A stretch of DNA of 64,000 bases from CALREA01 sp041674865 (GTDB lineage: Bacteria; Patescibacteriota; Gracilibacteria; UBA1369; UBA12463): assembly GCA_041674865.1 (NCBI GenBank), contig JBAYUX010000002.1, positions 1 to 64,000 on the forward strand. The letters are read 5' to 3'. Below are positions 8,844-17,753 of the stretch, one piece after another (within the stretch, counting starts at the first letter, position 1; each line of letters starts with the position of its first letter). Made by a program: the position numbers and the translations under genes. The notes beneath the pieces are model-generated. The model saw only the letters and a program-made list of their open reading frames with translations, was not told the DNA's origin and searched no databases.

Positions 8844-10673
8844 ATGAAAATTCTGAGCTTAAATATAAGAAATTATGACGTTATCCGTGAAGCAAAATTA
8901 GAAAATCTTTCTGATCTAGTTGTAGTAGCTGGACCTAATGGCGTAGGAAAAACTAAAATCGTCGAAGCTATTGTTAATATGTTTCAAACAGGAACACCTC
9001 CAGCCAATTGTGAGGTAACCCTTGAAGCAACATGTGCCGAAGAAAAAATGGATTGGCGATCAGACTCACTGACGTTACCCAATACTAATTTTTGGAATAA
9101 ATTCACCAAGCGAAGTAAGAAAATTCATAGCAAAGCCCGACTTATAAACATTGATGCGACACGCCAGATAGAGAATATTCAATTCCAGCAATACAATCTA
9201 AGTCAGATCGGAGACCCATCCTCAGAAGAAGTTGATCATACCTACAGCTCACGAAGAATAAGGGACAGATTTCAGGATATCTGCAATACATTATATCGCG
9301 AAAAAGCCAAACTTTTAACGAACCTAGGGCGTGAAGCCTATATACAATTTGATGGATCACCAAGCGCCTCAGAAGTAAAAGTGAATCGACCTAATGATTT
9401 AACAAAGAAATTCGAAGAAATTTTTGAGAAGATGCTATATCCCAAAAAAATGATGCCAATTGAAGTTAATAGCTCGACTATTCAATTTATTGATAATGAT
9501 GGAGCAACTAGATCTTTTGATCGACTATCCTCGGGGGAGAAAGAAGCTATAGTATTGGCTTTTGATATAATGCTTCAAGATCCAAGTGATAGCATTATTC
9601 TTATTGATGAACCGGAATTGCATCTGCATCCAGAACTCACCTTTAGATTAGTTAAAGTTTTGAGGTCAATCGGAGAACGTAATCAAATATTTCTTTTTAC
9701 GCATTCAACAGACATAATTGGAAATGCTTTTGAGACCGGCATACATTTTATACGACCAAAATCAGCATTAACATCAGGAAATCAAGCGATAAGAGTCGAT
9801 CTAGATAATGTCACCGATTTAAAAGTTATTCCAAACTTAAGAGAGGCGATAGGAATGATATCCTTAGGGAAAAAATTACTGTTTGTCGAAGGTGATGCTA
9901 CTAGTATTGATAGAAATGTTTTTGCAACAATAGCCAAATCAGAAAAATTGGACTTCGCTATAGTCCCCTCCGATAGCTGTCACAACATCAACAATTTAGC
10001 CTTAATTTCAGAGACATTAAGTCGAGGATTATTTGGCATTGACCTATTTATGGTCCGAGATAGAGATAGCCTTACGGAAACAGAAATAGCGACATTTACA
10101 ACAAAATCTGGGAATCGCCTATCGTTCCTACCATGCTACCATATTGAAAATGTCTTTTTGGTGCCAAGCGCGATCTATCACATTTATCAGAAATTAACTC
10201 CTTCCCCAACGAAGACACTCGCAGCAATCGAAGAAAAAATGATCCAGCTCGCTCGTGAGCAAATAAATGCATCGACCATTCAATATGTTTCAAGCGAAGT
10301 GAGATTTAAAGTTGGAAACTTTGATATAAATACGCATGCCCCATCGGTAACGGATGATATTGAAACCCTGGTTACGACCCTAACTACTGCAAAAAATGAT
10401 CGGTTGTCGTCTACAGCTACGCAAATATCAGATTCATACATCGAAGAAAGGACGCGTTACTGGAAAGAAACACTCGAAAATTCAATTGCGAGTGGCTGGA
10501 CAGAAGAAGCAAGAAAATTCTTTTATGGAAAATCGATATTAAAGAATCTACAACAATGGCTATTCCCCACCAAAGATGCCCCTATCATTTGGGAACATAT
10601 GGTTAACGACGAAGATCCAGCTTGCAGATCTGCTACGGAGCCCCTTCGAAGTATATTAACAAATATCCGTTAA
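8844..10673 (+). CDS. OLD/PARIS-like ABC ATPase with TOPRIM domain, putative defence protein
   Basis: A 609-residue protein of the OLD-like class. The ATPase part shows Walker A GPNGVGKT (30-37), signature LSSGE (228-232), Walker B IILIDEPE (251-258) and the switch histidine in FTHS (287). A TOPRIM-like part follows: a conserved E-G pair in LFVEGD (349-350) and a D-x-D in VRDRD (406-408), the metal-binding residues of TOPRIM nucleases. Proteins of this plan include OLD nucleases, GajA of Gabija and fused AriA-AriB of PARIS, all anti-phage systems. The C-terminal 180 residues are not recognised. It is followed after 8 bases by an unknown gene and there is no UvrD-like helicase, so it is not a Gabija locus. 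Confidence 0.78.
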   Translation: MKILSLNIRNYDVIREAKLENLSDLVVVAGPNGVGKTKIVEAIVNMFQTGTPPANCEVTLEATCAEEKMDWRSDSLTLPNTNFWNKFTKRSKKIHSKARLINIDATRQIENIQFQQYNLSQIGDPSSEEVDHTYSSRRIRDRFQDICNTLYREKAKLLTNLGREAYIQFDGSPSASEVKVNRPNDLTKKFEEIFEKMLYPKKMMPIEVNSSTIQFIDNDGATRSFDRLSSGEKEAIVLAFDIMLQDPSDSIILIDEPELHLHPELTFRLVKVLRSIGERNQIFLFTHSTDIIGNAFETGIHFIRPKSALTSGNQAIRVDLDNVTDLKVIPNLREAIGMISLGKKLLFVEGDATSIDRNVFATIAKSEKLDFAIVPSDSCHNINNLALISETLSRGLFGIDLFMVRDRDSLTETEIATFTTKSGNRLSFLPCYHIENVFLVPSAIYHIYQKLTPSPTKTLAAIEEKMIQLAREQINASTIQYVSSEVRFKVGNFDINTHAPSVTDDIETLVTTLTTAKNDRLSSTATQISDSYIEERTRYWKETLENSIASGWTEEARKFFYGKSILKNLQQWLFPTKDAPIIWEHMVNDEDPACRSATEPLRSILTNIR

Positions 10674-10681
10674 AATATTTT

Positions 10682-11497
10682 ATGCGCCTGAAAGTCCCAC
10701 CAAAAGAAGCCATACTCAAAATCGACGCCCTCCTGAAGGAAGGTGCTGATATCTTTGATTTTATTGCAAAAGATTATTGGGAACAGGAGGACAAAGAAGA
10801 AAAAAGAGAAAAGGACGAAGAGGAAAAACGAGAACAAGAACTGCAAAAAATAACAGAAGAGCGAGGTGCTATATTTGCTTCTATGGCAGCCCGCGACATG
10901 CCACAGCCTATACTATCGATATTCGGATCACGAGTATCGCCAGACATAATTAAGAGCTATGAGGTACAGCACGCCAAGTGGATAGAAAGAGTTAAAGAAG
11001 CCTTGGGTAATATTTACGAAGATTTTGCACCACTATACCAATTCCTATACGCAAAGATTGAGTACCAAAAAAACACGAATTCTGGTGCAATCTACAACGA
11101 CTTTGTAAGAGTTAAAGAAACTTTACGCGAACAAACAAACGTATTGGCTGGCTTCTACAAAGACCTCCGAGGGGATATCAGAAGCCCACTATTCTACATT
11201 CCAGAAAAAAATAAAGTCTGTTTTTACGACTTGGTATGCCAGCTCCAGCCAGACAGCAACGAGGCACAACTGTGTAAGTTTCTTTTTCAGTTTAGTTTTG
11301 GTGAGTTCAAGGAAATGGAGGATGCATATGTCTTCATGACAGGAACTGATATTGGAGACGAGAAAAACTGGAAAACCAAAATTACAAGCGCCTATGACGG
11401 CATAAACGAAAAAACAAACAAACAATTTGGATTCCCTATCATTCAGAAGGAAAAATCGACTATTACGTTAGTATTTCCCTCCCGTTTTCTGAGTTAG
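10682..11497 (+). CDS. Unknown protein paired with the ATPase-TOPRIM gene
   Basis: A 271-residue protein with no domain I can name. Residues ~33-65 form a highly charged, Glu/Lys-rich helix likely to be a coiled coil; the rest looks like a mixed globular domain without a signal peptide or membrane span. The frame is open 20 codons further upstream, overlapping the ATPase gene, but ATG 10682 starts just after that gene's stop and fits an operon pair. The 8-base gap implies coupled expression, so it may be the effector, sensor or inhibitor of the ATPase-TOPRIM protein. That role is inferred from position only. Confidence 0.65.
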   Translation: MRLKVPPKEAILKIDALLKEGADIFDFIAKDYWEQEDKEEKREKDEEEKREQELQKITEERGAIFASMAARDMPQPILSIFGSRVSPDIIKSYEVQHAKWIERVKEALGNIYEDFAPLYQFLYAKIEYQKNTNSGAIYNDFVRVKETLREQTNVLAGFYKDLRGDIRSPLFYIPEKNKVCFYDLVCQLQPDSNEAQLCKFLFQFSFGEFKEMEDAYVFMTGTDIGDEKNWKTKITSAYDGINEKTNKQFGFPIIQKEKSTITLVFPSRFLS

Positions 11498-11570
11498 GTA
11501 TCATCGATATTGGCTTAGCATAAATGAAACATCCTCCCGTCTGTCAGCTGAAGGCAAAGGATTATTGTTT

Positions 11571-11608
11571 TGTCATACATTTACCTCATAACCAATACAT
11601 GTATGACA
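11571..11608. repeat. Perfect 10-bp inverted repeat over the methyltransferase start
   Basis: TGTCATACAT at 11571-11580 and its exact reverse complement at 11599-11608 enclose 18 bases. The right arm covers the ATG of the ParB-methyltransferase gene (11603). It may be an operator bound by the enzyme or a regulator, or an mRNA hairpin that hides the start. Confidence 0.6.
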
Positions 11609-12934
11609 CAAAGTCCTCAGCTCGATATCACGCAAGTTGATATCACTACGCTCAACCCAAGCGTTTACAACCCTCGTAAATGGTCCAATCAACAAAAGAA
11701 GGATCTCAAGGAAAGCATCAGGCGCTTCGGCCTCGTTGATGCGATCCTCGTGAATAAGGCTCCTGAGCGGATGGGAACCGTGATAGCTGGTCACTTCCGC
11801 CTCGCTATGGCAAAGGAACTCGGCTACACGACCGTTCCTGTGGTTTTCATTGATATCCCTGAAATTGAGCGGGAAAAGGAGCTGAATATTCGCCTCAACA
11901 AGAATACGGGAGAATTCGATCTCGAACTTCTCGCGGAGTTCGATGAATCCTTCCTCGCAGATATTGGATTCACATCTGAAGAACTCGATGACATCTTCCC
12001 TACGGAAACAAACACCGAGCAATTCGATCTCAAGAAGGAGCTAGAGAAGCTCGATATTCAGAATATTACTGTCCAAAAAGGGGACATCTACGAACTCGAT
12101 GGTTCACATTTAATGTGCGGTGACTCCACTATCCCAGAAGACACACAGAAGCTCATGAACGGAGAAAAGGCCGACATGTGCCTGACTGATCCCCCATATA
12201 TCCTCAATTATGCCAAAGGCAAAACAAAAGGTAAGGAAGGCGTCACAACCGGGTTCGGCGCAAAGAAGAATCGCCGGTACCTAGAAACCGAAGAAATCCC
12301 ACCCGACTTCACGGAAAAGTGGATGGGTAATATTCACAACGTAGCCAAAGATAATTTTTCTATCATCTGTTACGAAAATTGGAAGAATATTCCAACCATT
12401 TGGGGCGAGATGGAAAAATACTGGAACATCAGAAACATGATTGTCTGGCATGTTCCGAACCGTATGCAGGGATACACGCACAAGAACCGTTTCTACAATA
12501 AGCACGATATCGCCATGGTTGGCAGTACAGACGATATTGAAGTCCAAGTCGAAGAGGAGGGCGAACTCCTAGAAGAAAAATATGAAACCGCCCTCTACGC
12601 CATTGCCGGAAAACCTCATTTTGAGGGCTATGAGAAAGGAAAGAAGATCTGCCCGACCGACTTCATCGACTACAAATGTGACGATGAAAAAGCCTCAGGC
12701 CAAGGCATCATCTTTGGCACAAAACCTCCGGAAATCCTCATCCCCTACATCAAAGTCCTCACGAAGCGTGGCGATCTCATTGTGGAACCTTTCGGAGGAA
12801 GCGGATCAACACTCATAAGCGCTGTCAGGATGCAGCGCCGATGTTATCTCATGGAAAAGTCCCCTACCTACGCCCAAGTCATTCTCCGGCGCTGGGAAAT
12901 GGAGACTGGTAAAAAGCCCGTAAAAATCAACTAG
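11603..12934 (+). CDS. ParB-domain DNA methyltransferase (phage type)
   Basis: A 443-residue protein. The N-terminal ~100 residues are a ParB/Srx-like domain (GHFRLAMAKELG is the recognisable core). The remainder is an amino-methyltransferase with the catalytic motif DPPY (196-199) and the S-adenosylmethionine-binding FGGSGST near residue 397, in the order seen in beta-class N6-adenine or N4-cytosine enzymes. Such fusions are typical of phages and prophages, where they protect phage DNA. No restriction enzyme is nearby, so it is an orphan. A TTG start at 11570 is possible but would put the inverted repeat inside the coding region. The next gene begins 1 base after its stop. Confidence 0.85.
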   Translation: MTQSPQLDITQVDITTLNPSVYNPRKWSNQQKKDLKESIRRFGLVDAILVNKAPERMGTVIAGHFRLAMAKELGYTTVPVVFIDIPEIEREKELNIRLNKNTGEFDLELLAEFDESFLADIGFTSEELDDIFPTETNTEQFDLKKELEKLDIQNITVQKGDIYELDGSHLMCGDSTIPEDTQKLMNGEKADMCLTDPPYILNYAKGKTKGKEGVTTGFGAKKNRRYLETEEIPPDFTEKWMGNIHNVAKDNFSIICYENWKNIPTIWGEMEKYWNIRNMIVWHVPNRMQGYTHKNRFYNKHDIAMVGSTDDIEVQVEEEGELLEEKYETALYAIAGKPHFEGYEKGKKICPTDFIDYKCDDEKASGQGIIFGTKPPEILIPYIKVLTKRGDLIVEPFGGSGSTLISAVRMQRRCYLMEKSPTYAQVILRRWEMETGKKPVKIN

Positions 12935-12935
12935 C

Positions 12936-13472
12936 ATGATAGACGAAACTTTAAAAATCGAGCTACTTAAAGAGCTAGAAAAGGCTGGAAACATCCTTAT
13001 TGCATGCCAAAAGGTGGGGATTTCCAGAGCTACTTTTTACCGCTGGAAAGAAACCGATAAGGATTTCAAAAAGAAGGCTACCCGGGCGGAACGATTAGGA
13101 AGGGAATCCTCAAATGATATCGCAGAATATGGGCTTCTCAAAGGTGCTAAAGAAGGAAAAATTGAACATATTAAATATCTACTCAGTCATAATTCAAAAC
13201 GCTATAAACCAAATAAATCCGATAAGGTTATTATCGAGCATCGTTCAGGACCAAAGGCATCCGAAGAACCCAAGCAAACCATTGAAGACTTTATCGATAT
13301 CATGACCTCTCGGAATGAAGAGGAGGCCGCAGAGATGAGGGTAAAATACGAAAAGATGGGACCACTACCACTTAAATCGGATGGAACTCCGATCAGTAAT
13401 GAGGAGATTGGTATGTATGAAGGGTTTATTATTGAATACTTTAAGAAGAAAAAGGCTGAAGATGGGAGCTAA
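12936..13472 (+). CDS. Helix-turn-helix protein resembling phage terminase small subunit
   Basis: A 178-residue protein whose first 60 residues form a helix-turn-helix of the type ACQKVGISRATFYRWKE, as in phBC6A51-like and terminase small subunit proteins that recognise phage DNA for packaging. A second helical segment (GLLKGAKEGKIEHIKYLLS, roughly 68-86) is also usual in that group. The ATG lies 1 base after the methyltransferase stop, so the two are translated together. No large terminase, portal or capsid gene is present, so the pair is probably a phage-derived remnant or has been reused within the island. Confidence 0.65.
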   Translation: MIDETLKIELLKELEKAGNILIACQKVGISRATFYRWKETDKDFKKKATRAERLGRESSNDIAEYGLLKGAKEGKIEHIKYLLSHNSKRYKPNKSDKVIIEHRSGPKASEEPKQTIEDFIDIMTSRNEEEAAEMRVKYEKMGPLPLKSDGTPISNEEIGMYEGFIIEYFKKKKAEDGS

Positions 13473-13481
13473 ATTACTTAA

Positions 13482-13514
13482 AAAGAGCCCAGAATATATC
13501 CGGGCTCTTTTCTA
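13482..13514. terminator. Bidirectional intrinsic terminator
   Basis: AAAGAGCCC (13482-13490) pairs with GGGCTCTTT (13502-13510) around an 11-base loop, with T-rich sequence after it and A-rich sequence before it, so it can stop transcription from both the HTH gene and the convergent zinc-ribbon gene. Confidence 0.85.
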
Positions 13515-13529
13515 TAAAGAAATTCATTG

Positions 13530-14051
13530 TTACTTAACAATACAATCGCTCAACGTAACATTCAGAGATAGGCCGATATTCTTACCTTGTACGGTTACCT
13601 GCTGGCCTTTTTGAAGCGTAGCTGCCTTCGACTGTTCTGAATCTCGCAGCATGCACTGGATATCACCAAAATAGGTATCACCCTTGAGGGTGACGTATGG
13701 TGAATTAAACGTCTTGCCGATACTATTTACACTACCAGATACCTCAAGCAACTTACCTTTATACTGATCATCTGCACTGATTTCATTGGCCTTATAGGCA
13801 CTATACAATTGAGCTGCACTTACTTTTATTACTTCAGCTGGTGCATTTGCAGTAGCGCCTGAACTAGAAGAGCTACCTGCCTCACCCGCTTTCTTGCCAC
13901 CCGATCCAAAGGCAGTGCCGAGAATAATAAGAACAAGAATACTACTAATAATCCAATGCTTCAGGAACCAGTTTCTAAGATCGCCAGCACAGTGCTGACA
14001 TTTTTTGGCGTCTTGAGGTATGGAGGCCTTACAATGTTTACATGTTTTCAT
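13530..14051 (-). CDS. Zinc-ribbon membrane protein with OB-fold (tRNA_anti-like) domain
   Basis: A 173-residue protein. It starts with a zinc ribbon (CKHCKASIPQDAKKCQHC, two CxxC pairs, residues 4-21), then one membrane span (about 29-48), a Ser/Ala/Gly-rich linker, and a C-terminal OB-fold domain of about 100 residues of the tRNA_anti-like type found in small lipoprotein-like proteins. The cytoplasmic zinc ribbon and external OB domain suggest a membrane-anchored binding protein; the ligand is unknown. ATG 14051 is chosen because it begins at the zinc ribbon; the frame extends 12 codons further. It ends at a terminator shared with the HTH gene. Confidence 0.75.
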   Translation of the reverse strand: MKTCKHCKASIPQDAKKCQHCAGDLRNWFLKHWIISSILVLIILGTAFGSGGKKAGEAGSSSSSGATANAPAEVIKVSAAQLYSAYKANEISADDQYKGKLLEVSGSVNSIGKTFNSPYVTLKGDTYFGDIQCMLRDSEQSKAATLQKGQQVTVQGKNIGLSLNVTLSDCIVK

Positions 14052-14222
14052 AGGGGGATAAGGAGTAATAGAATAAAAAATAAACAAGATATTGTTGAGT
14101 GTTCAGCTTTATTTTAGCTGATATGATGACTATAAGTACCCAACCGGCAGTCATCGTACCATAGAAATAATGATACTCATAGTCCGTCGCCTTATAAGTA
14201 TCACAAGCCTTATGCTGAGTTC

Positions 14223-14444
14223 GTGCAAAAGAACAACAATTCCCTCATAAAATTCGGCAAAAGAGTACGGCAACTACGACAAGAGCGCGGTATAGATTCT
14301 CAAATGGCACTATCCCTCAAGTCCGGGATTGATCGTACGTACATCGGCGGAATTGAGCGTGGAGAAAGGAATGTTGCGCTCAAAAATATCGAAAGGCTAG
14401 CGAATGCGCTTGGGGTGAGCATAGAAGAGATGTTCCGGTTTTAG
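14223..14444 (+). CDS. XRE-family transcriptional regulator
   Basis: A 73-residue protein that is a single HTH_3 DNA-binding domain. The five helices and the recognition segment DRTYIGGIERGERN are typical of phage-repressor-like and restriction-modification controller proteins. It starts at GTG (14223); no Shine-Dalgarno sequence is visible. It lies 116 bases upstream of the HEPN gene on the same strand and may regulate it or act as its partner, an inference from position only. Confidence 0.85.
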   Translation: MQKNNNSLIKFGKRVRQLRQERGIDSQMALSLKSGIDRTYIGGIERGERNVALKNIERLANALGVSIEEMFRF

Positions 14445-14560
14445 CTAGAATTAAAATGGACTTGCTTTAGGAAAAATATGGCCTGCTTTACCGTTGGCTT
14501 TAGCTTTACCTTGGGCAATTGGTGTATGATCAACATGGTTTAAAGTAAAATTATCAACCA

Positions 14561-15631
14561 ATGAGGAATAATAGTAATTTTTTTGTCGCATTCTCGGGAA
14601 GGAAGTCAGATCTTCCTAAAAAGAAAAGACTCTCATCTAAGTTATCTGTATGGAATTTGGAAAAGTTTTCCGAAAAAGAATTAATCGAAGAGTGGCAAAA
14701 GAAGATCCCCCTTCTTCCACATTTAGCACCTAAGGATAGGTATCAGTTTGAAACTTCAAAGAAAAATGTAAAACCAATGTGGGGTATTTTAGTTGAAGAT
14801 TCTTTCTGGAAAAATGAGATAATGTCTGATAGCAACTTCATTGCAATCTGTAACCTTTTTTCGGATTCAATTTTGGATCCTCTTTTCGTCATTAACGAAC
14901 TGGGATTAGAGTCGTATATTGACCTTCCATATAGGCAGTTATATAAATACTGGGAGCAAAATAAGGCCAAGGAATTTGGATCTTCGCAATTTGAACAATT
15001 CTATTCAATGATGAAGTCTGAATCGGAATACTTTATATGGAGTACAGACGTGATTGAGAAGTGGATAAAAGAGGCTAATGCATACAAAAAACAGGAAAAC
15101 TGGAGATCATTTATCGCTTATGATCTTTTCCATGATTTAAAAAAATACGATTTAGGAAAAAGTCCTTATCGGTACCCTCAAGAAATACTAGATGTAACAA
15201 TACTACTTGAATTATTACTTACAGATCCCAATGAGGATAGTCAGATATCCAGGAAACTCTCCCAGAGGTCAAAAGTTTTGCTAAATAAATATTTCCCTAA
15301 TATTGATCAATATATTACCGAGAAATACAATATGCGATCGAATTTTGCTCACGGATCTCACTTTATTACATTTGTGGCAAAATCAGAACTGGATGAAAAT
15401 GGAAATTATCGCATTCCTTCAATTGATTTTGAGGATATGCTCCAATATAGAAAAATCATAAGATACGCTTTAATTACTCATCTATACCTTAGCAAGAAAA
15501 TTAAGGCGGGAGATCTCTCTATTGCAGGAAAAACAGTAACTGAAATTTTAAAAAAAGCTGTTAATAATCCAAAATTGAGACCAGCCCTAGAGAACGAAGT
15601 CGATGAGATATTGTCGGTAATGCTAATTTAG
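14561..15631 (+). CDS. HEPN-domain protein (Apea-like), putative RNase toxin or defence protein
   Basis: A 356-residue protein. The C-terminal half (about 205-330) looks like an Apea-type HEPN domain: a long helical segment with the motif MRSNFAHGS, in which Arg259 and His264 form the RX4H signature of metal-independent HEPN RNases. The N-terminal ~200 residues are not recognised and may sense an infection signal. No membrane span or signal peptide is seen. It follows an XRE regulator and precedes the serine recombinase. HEPN proteins of this sort are usual in abortive-infection loci. The domain call rests on the motif and its surroundings, not on a profile search. Confidence 0.65.
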   Translation: MRNNSNFFVAFSGRKSDLPKKKRLSSKLSVWNLEKFSEKELIEEWQKKIPLLPHLAPKDRYQFETSKKNVKPMWGILVEDSFWKNEIMSDSNFIAICNLFSDSILDPLFVINELGLESYIDLPYRQLYKYWEQNKAKEFGSSQFEQFYSMMKSESEYFIWSTDVIEKWIKEANAYKKQENWRSFIAYDLFHDLKKYDLGKSPYRYPQEILDVTILLELLLTDPNEDSQISRKLSQRSKVLLNKYFPNIDQYITEKYNMRSNFAHGSHFITFVAKSELDENGNYRIPSIDFEDMLQYRKIIRYALITHLYLSKKIKAGDLSIAGKTVTEILKKAVNNPKLRPALENEVDEILSVMLI

Positions 15632-15691
15632 GCTAGACTTCGCCGTAACTTGCGGCATGAATGGTGTTGATACAATCTAACAGCATCCATC

Positions 15692-16996
15692 ATGACCAAT
15701 ACAACACTAGGTCGAGTTTCGGCTAGAGAAAGCCAAAAATACTTGACTCAATCGCCTAGATATTGTCTGTATGCACGTAAGAGCTCGGAAGATGATGAAC
15801 GCCAAGCACTTTCCATCGAATCGCAGGTCAAAGAGATGCTGCAGCTAGCGGAACGAGAAGGCCTTGAGGTGACGGAAATACGACGTGAGAGCCACTCCGC
15901 TAAGGAATCTGGAGCTAGGCCGGTATTTAAGCAATTGCTGACGGATATTGACCAAGGAATGTTTGAGGCGATCCTCACATGGGCTCCGGATCGCCTTAGC
16001 AGAAATGCTGGGGACTTGGGAACACTGGTCGATCTCATGGATCAAGGAAAATTGAGCGATATCCGAACCCACGGACAAAAGTTCACCAACTCCCCTAACG
16101 AGAAATTTCTGCTGATGATTCTTTGCAGCCAGGCGAAGTTAGAAAATGACAATAGGGGCCTGAATGTGAAGCGAGGGCTGAGAACAAAGTGCGAGATGGG
16201 AGTAAGGCCTGGCTGCGTACCACTAGGATACAAACTTGTACGGAACGCCGAGAAATTCCGCGAAGGGAGTAAGATCACGGTCGATGACGAACGAGCTCCT
16301 TACATTAAAAAGCTCTTTAAATATGTTGCCCAGGGATACAGTGGGCGACAGGTACAGGAGTACTTAATCGACGAGGGTTTCCGGACAAAAAATAAGAAGC
16401 AGCCGACGCTGAGCATGATCTACAGAATGCTCAAAGACAGCTTCTACTACGGAGAATTTGAGTTTCCTCACAAAAGCGGAAACTGGTATAAAGGCACCTA
16501 TGCTCCGCTCATCAGTAAAGAAGAATTTGAAGAAGTTGCGAAGGTAATCAAGGCGCCGATCAAAGGGGAATGGGGACGAAAAGAGTTCTACTTCAAAAGC
16601 CTATTCAAGTGCGGATCATGTGGGTCGGGCATCACTGGCGAGGACAAAATCAACCGTCACGGAAAACTCTACGTCTACTACCGATGCAACAAGTACGGAG
16701 GCAAGAATCGATGCCGTGAGAAATATATACGCGAAGGTGCTCTGATCGAAGCGTTGGCAAAAATTATCGACAAGTTAAAAGTGCAAAGTTTCCGGATGAA
16801 CATCAGGATCGAACGTGAAGTCGAAAAAATGAACAGTATGCAAATCATCACGAACGGAACATCGGATAAGAGTGTGACGACAAGGGATTATATTGAATAC
16901 ATACTCAAAGATGGCACTAAGCCCGAAAAACGAGATGTGCTACAGTGTATTACGCAGCAACTGATACTGAAGGATGGGCAAATATGTACTGCATAA
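15692..16996 (+). CDS. Serine site-specific recombinase
   Basis: A 434-residue recombinase of the resolvase/invertase superfamily. The N-terminal catalytic domain has YARKSSEDDE with the nucleophile Ser31 and the arginine motif DRLSRN. A recombinase DNA-binding domain follows (about 175-290), then a zinc ribbon (CGSCGSG plus a later cysteine pair, about 308-350). It is shorter than most large serine integrases and has only a short C-terminal region. It is the likely mobility gene of the island. Its final 20 codons before the last three recur at 17754-17813 as a scrap of a second recombinase. The convergent gene at 16999 begins 2 bases beyond its stop. Confidence 0.92.
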   Translation: MTNTTLGRVSARESQKYLTQSPRYCLYARKSSEDDERQALSIESQVKEMLQLAEREGLEVTEIRRESHSAKESGARPVFKQLLTDIDQGMFEAILTWAPDRLSRNAGDLGTLVDLMDQGKLSDIRTHGQKFTNSPNEKFLLMILCSQAKLENDNRGLNVKRGLRTKCEMGVRPGCVPLGYKLVRNAEKFREGSKITVDDERAPYIKKLFKYVAQGYSGRQVQEYLIDEGFRTKNKKQPTLSMIYRMLKDSFYYGEFEFPHKSGNWYKGTYAPLISKEEFEEVAKVIKAPIKGEWGRKEFYFKSLFKCGSCGSGITGEDKINRHGKLYVYYRCNKYGGKNRCREKYIREGALIEALAKIIDKLKVQSFRMNIRIEREVEKMNSMQIITNGTSDKSVTTRDYIEYILKDGTKPEKRDVLQCITQQLILKDGQICTA

Positions 16997-16998
16997 AC

Positions 16999-17658
16999 TC
17001 AACGCTTCGGCCTAATATCTTTTTCCGGAATTAGTGTCAATTCATCCTGAGTGCCATTATCATCCCTCTGACTTCCCATTGCCCTACGCATCTCGACAAA
17101 ATCCTTTTGGGCGGTCGTTTTGCAAAACAATCCAAAATCTTCTTTAAACTTTATGCACTGGGGAAATAACCCAATAAGACTGATATTAGTACTATTTTCT
17201 TCGAAACATATTAAAAATAGTGCCTGCACTTTTGGCTTATTTTTCTGAAAAAATTCAGAAATACTTATATGATCGAATGAAGTCATTCTTCTTACAAAAC
17301 CAATCACCGTGACTCCTGAATAATCCTTCTGACCAAGTTTTCTCATTATGGAAGCCTGAATATCCTCATCATCAAACTCTCGTATTTCAAATACCTCAAC
17401 TTGTATCTTAGATAAATATTGCCCCTTTCCATCTTCACGAGGAACCAAGCTCATTACAAGAACGTCCGGAGGATCGTTTTCCGGTATCTGAATCCACCAC
17501 TCAGCGGGATCTATTTTTGCATGGCAGATGAAAGCTACAGCGCAAATCCAGGCCTCCTCGTATCTTTTCAAATCTCTACCCTTGGATACTGCCACACTCA
17601 ACTCATTTATCACATAACGAGGAGAGAACCATATATTTTCATTCCAAGGTCTAATCAT
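16999..17658 (-). CDS. Unknown island cargo protein (TGA stop)
   Basis: A 219-residue protein without a recognised domain. It has no signal peptide or membrane span. A stretch DPPDVLVMSL...IQVEVFEI vaguely recalls the core of PD-(D/E)XK nucleases but lacks the lysine, so I do not name it. It is the only gene in the window that ends in TGA. It is convergent with and almost touches the serine recombinase, and on its upstream side lies the scrap of a second recombinase, so it occupies a cargo slot. Its A/T-rich codon use and the TGA stop suggest recent transfer. Confidence 0.6.
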   Translation of the reverse strand: MIRPWNENIWFSPRYVINELSVAVSKGRDLKRYEEAWICAVAFICHAKIDPAEWWIQIPENDPPDVLVMSLVPREDGKGQYLSKIQVEVFEIREFDDEDIQASIMRKLGQKDYSGVTVIGFVRRMTSFDHISISEFFQKNKPKVQALFLICFEENSTNISLIGLFPQCIKFKEDFGLFCKTTAQKDFVEMRRAMGSQRDDNGTQDELTLIPEKDIRPKR

Positions 17659-17753
17659 AGAACTTAGTGCTCATAAAATAATTCACAGCTCTTGAATACT
17701 AGTAGAAATGTAAACCTTTTCATAGGTACTAATACTGCCCTCCCTTAAAATCT

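Noticed and set aside
8844..11497. Gabija system
   Set aside because: The ATPase-TOPRIM fits GajA in outline, but the neighbour has no UvrD-like helicase motifs.
11603..13472. Complete prophage or restriction-modification system
   Set aside because: Only a methyltransferase and a terminase-small-like gene are present; there is no large terminase, portal, capsid, tail or restriction gene.
8796..14138. 12-bp direct repeat tgactataagta at 8796-8807 and 14127-14138, as island boundaries
   Set aside because: Short and A/T-rich, both copies lie in likely promoter regions and no gene logic supports a boundary at 14.1 kb.
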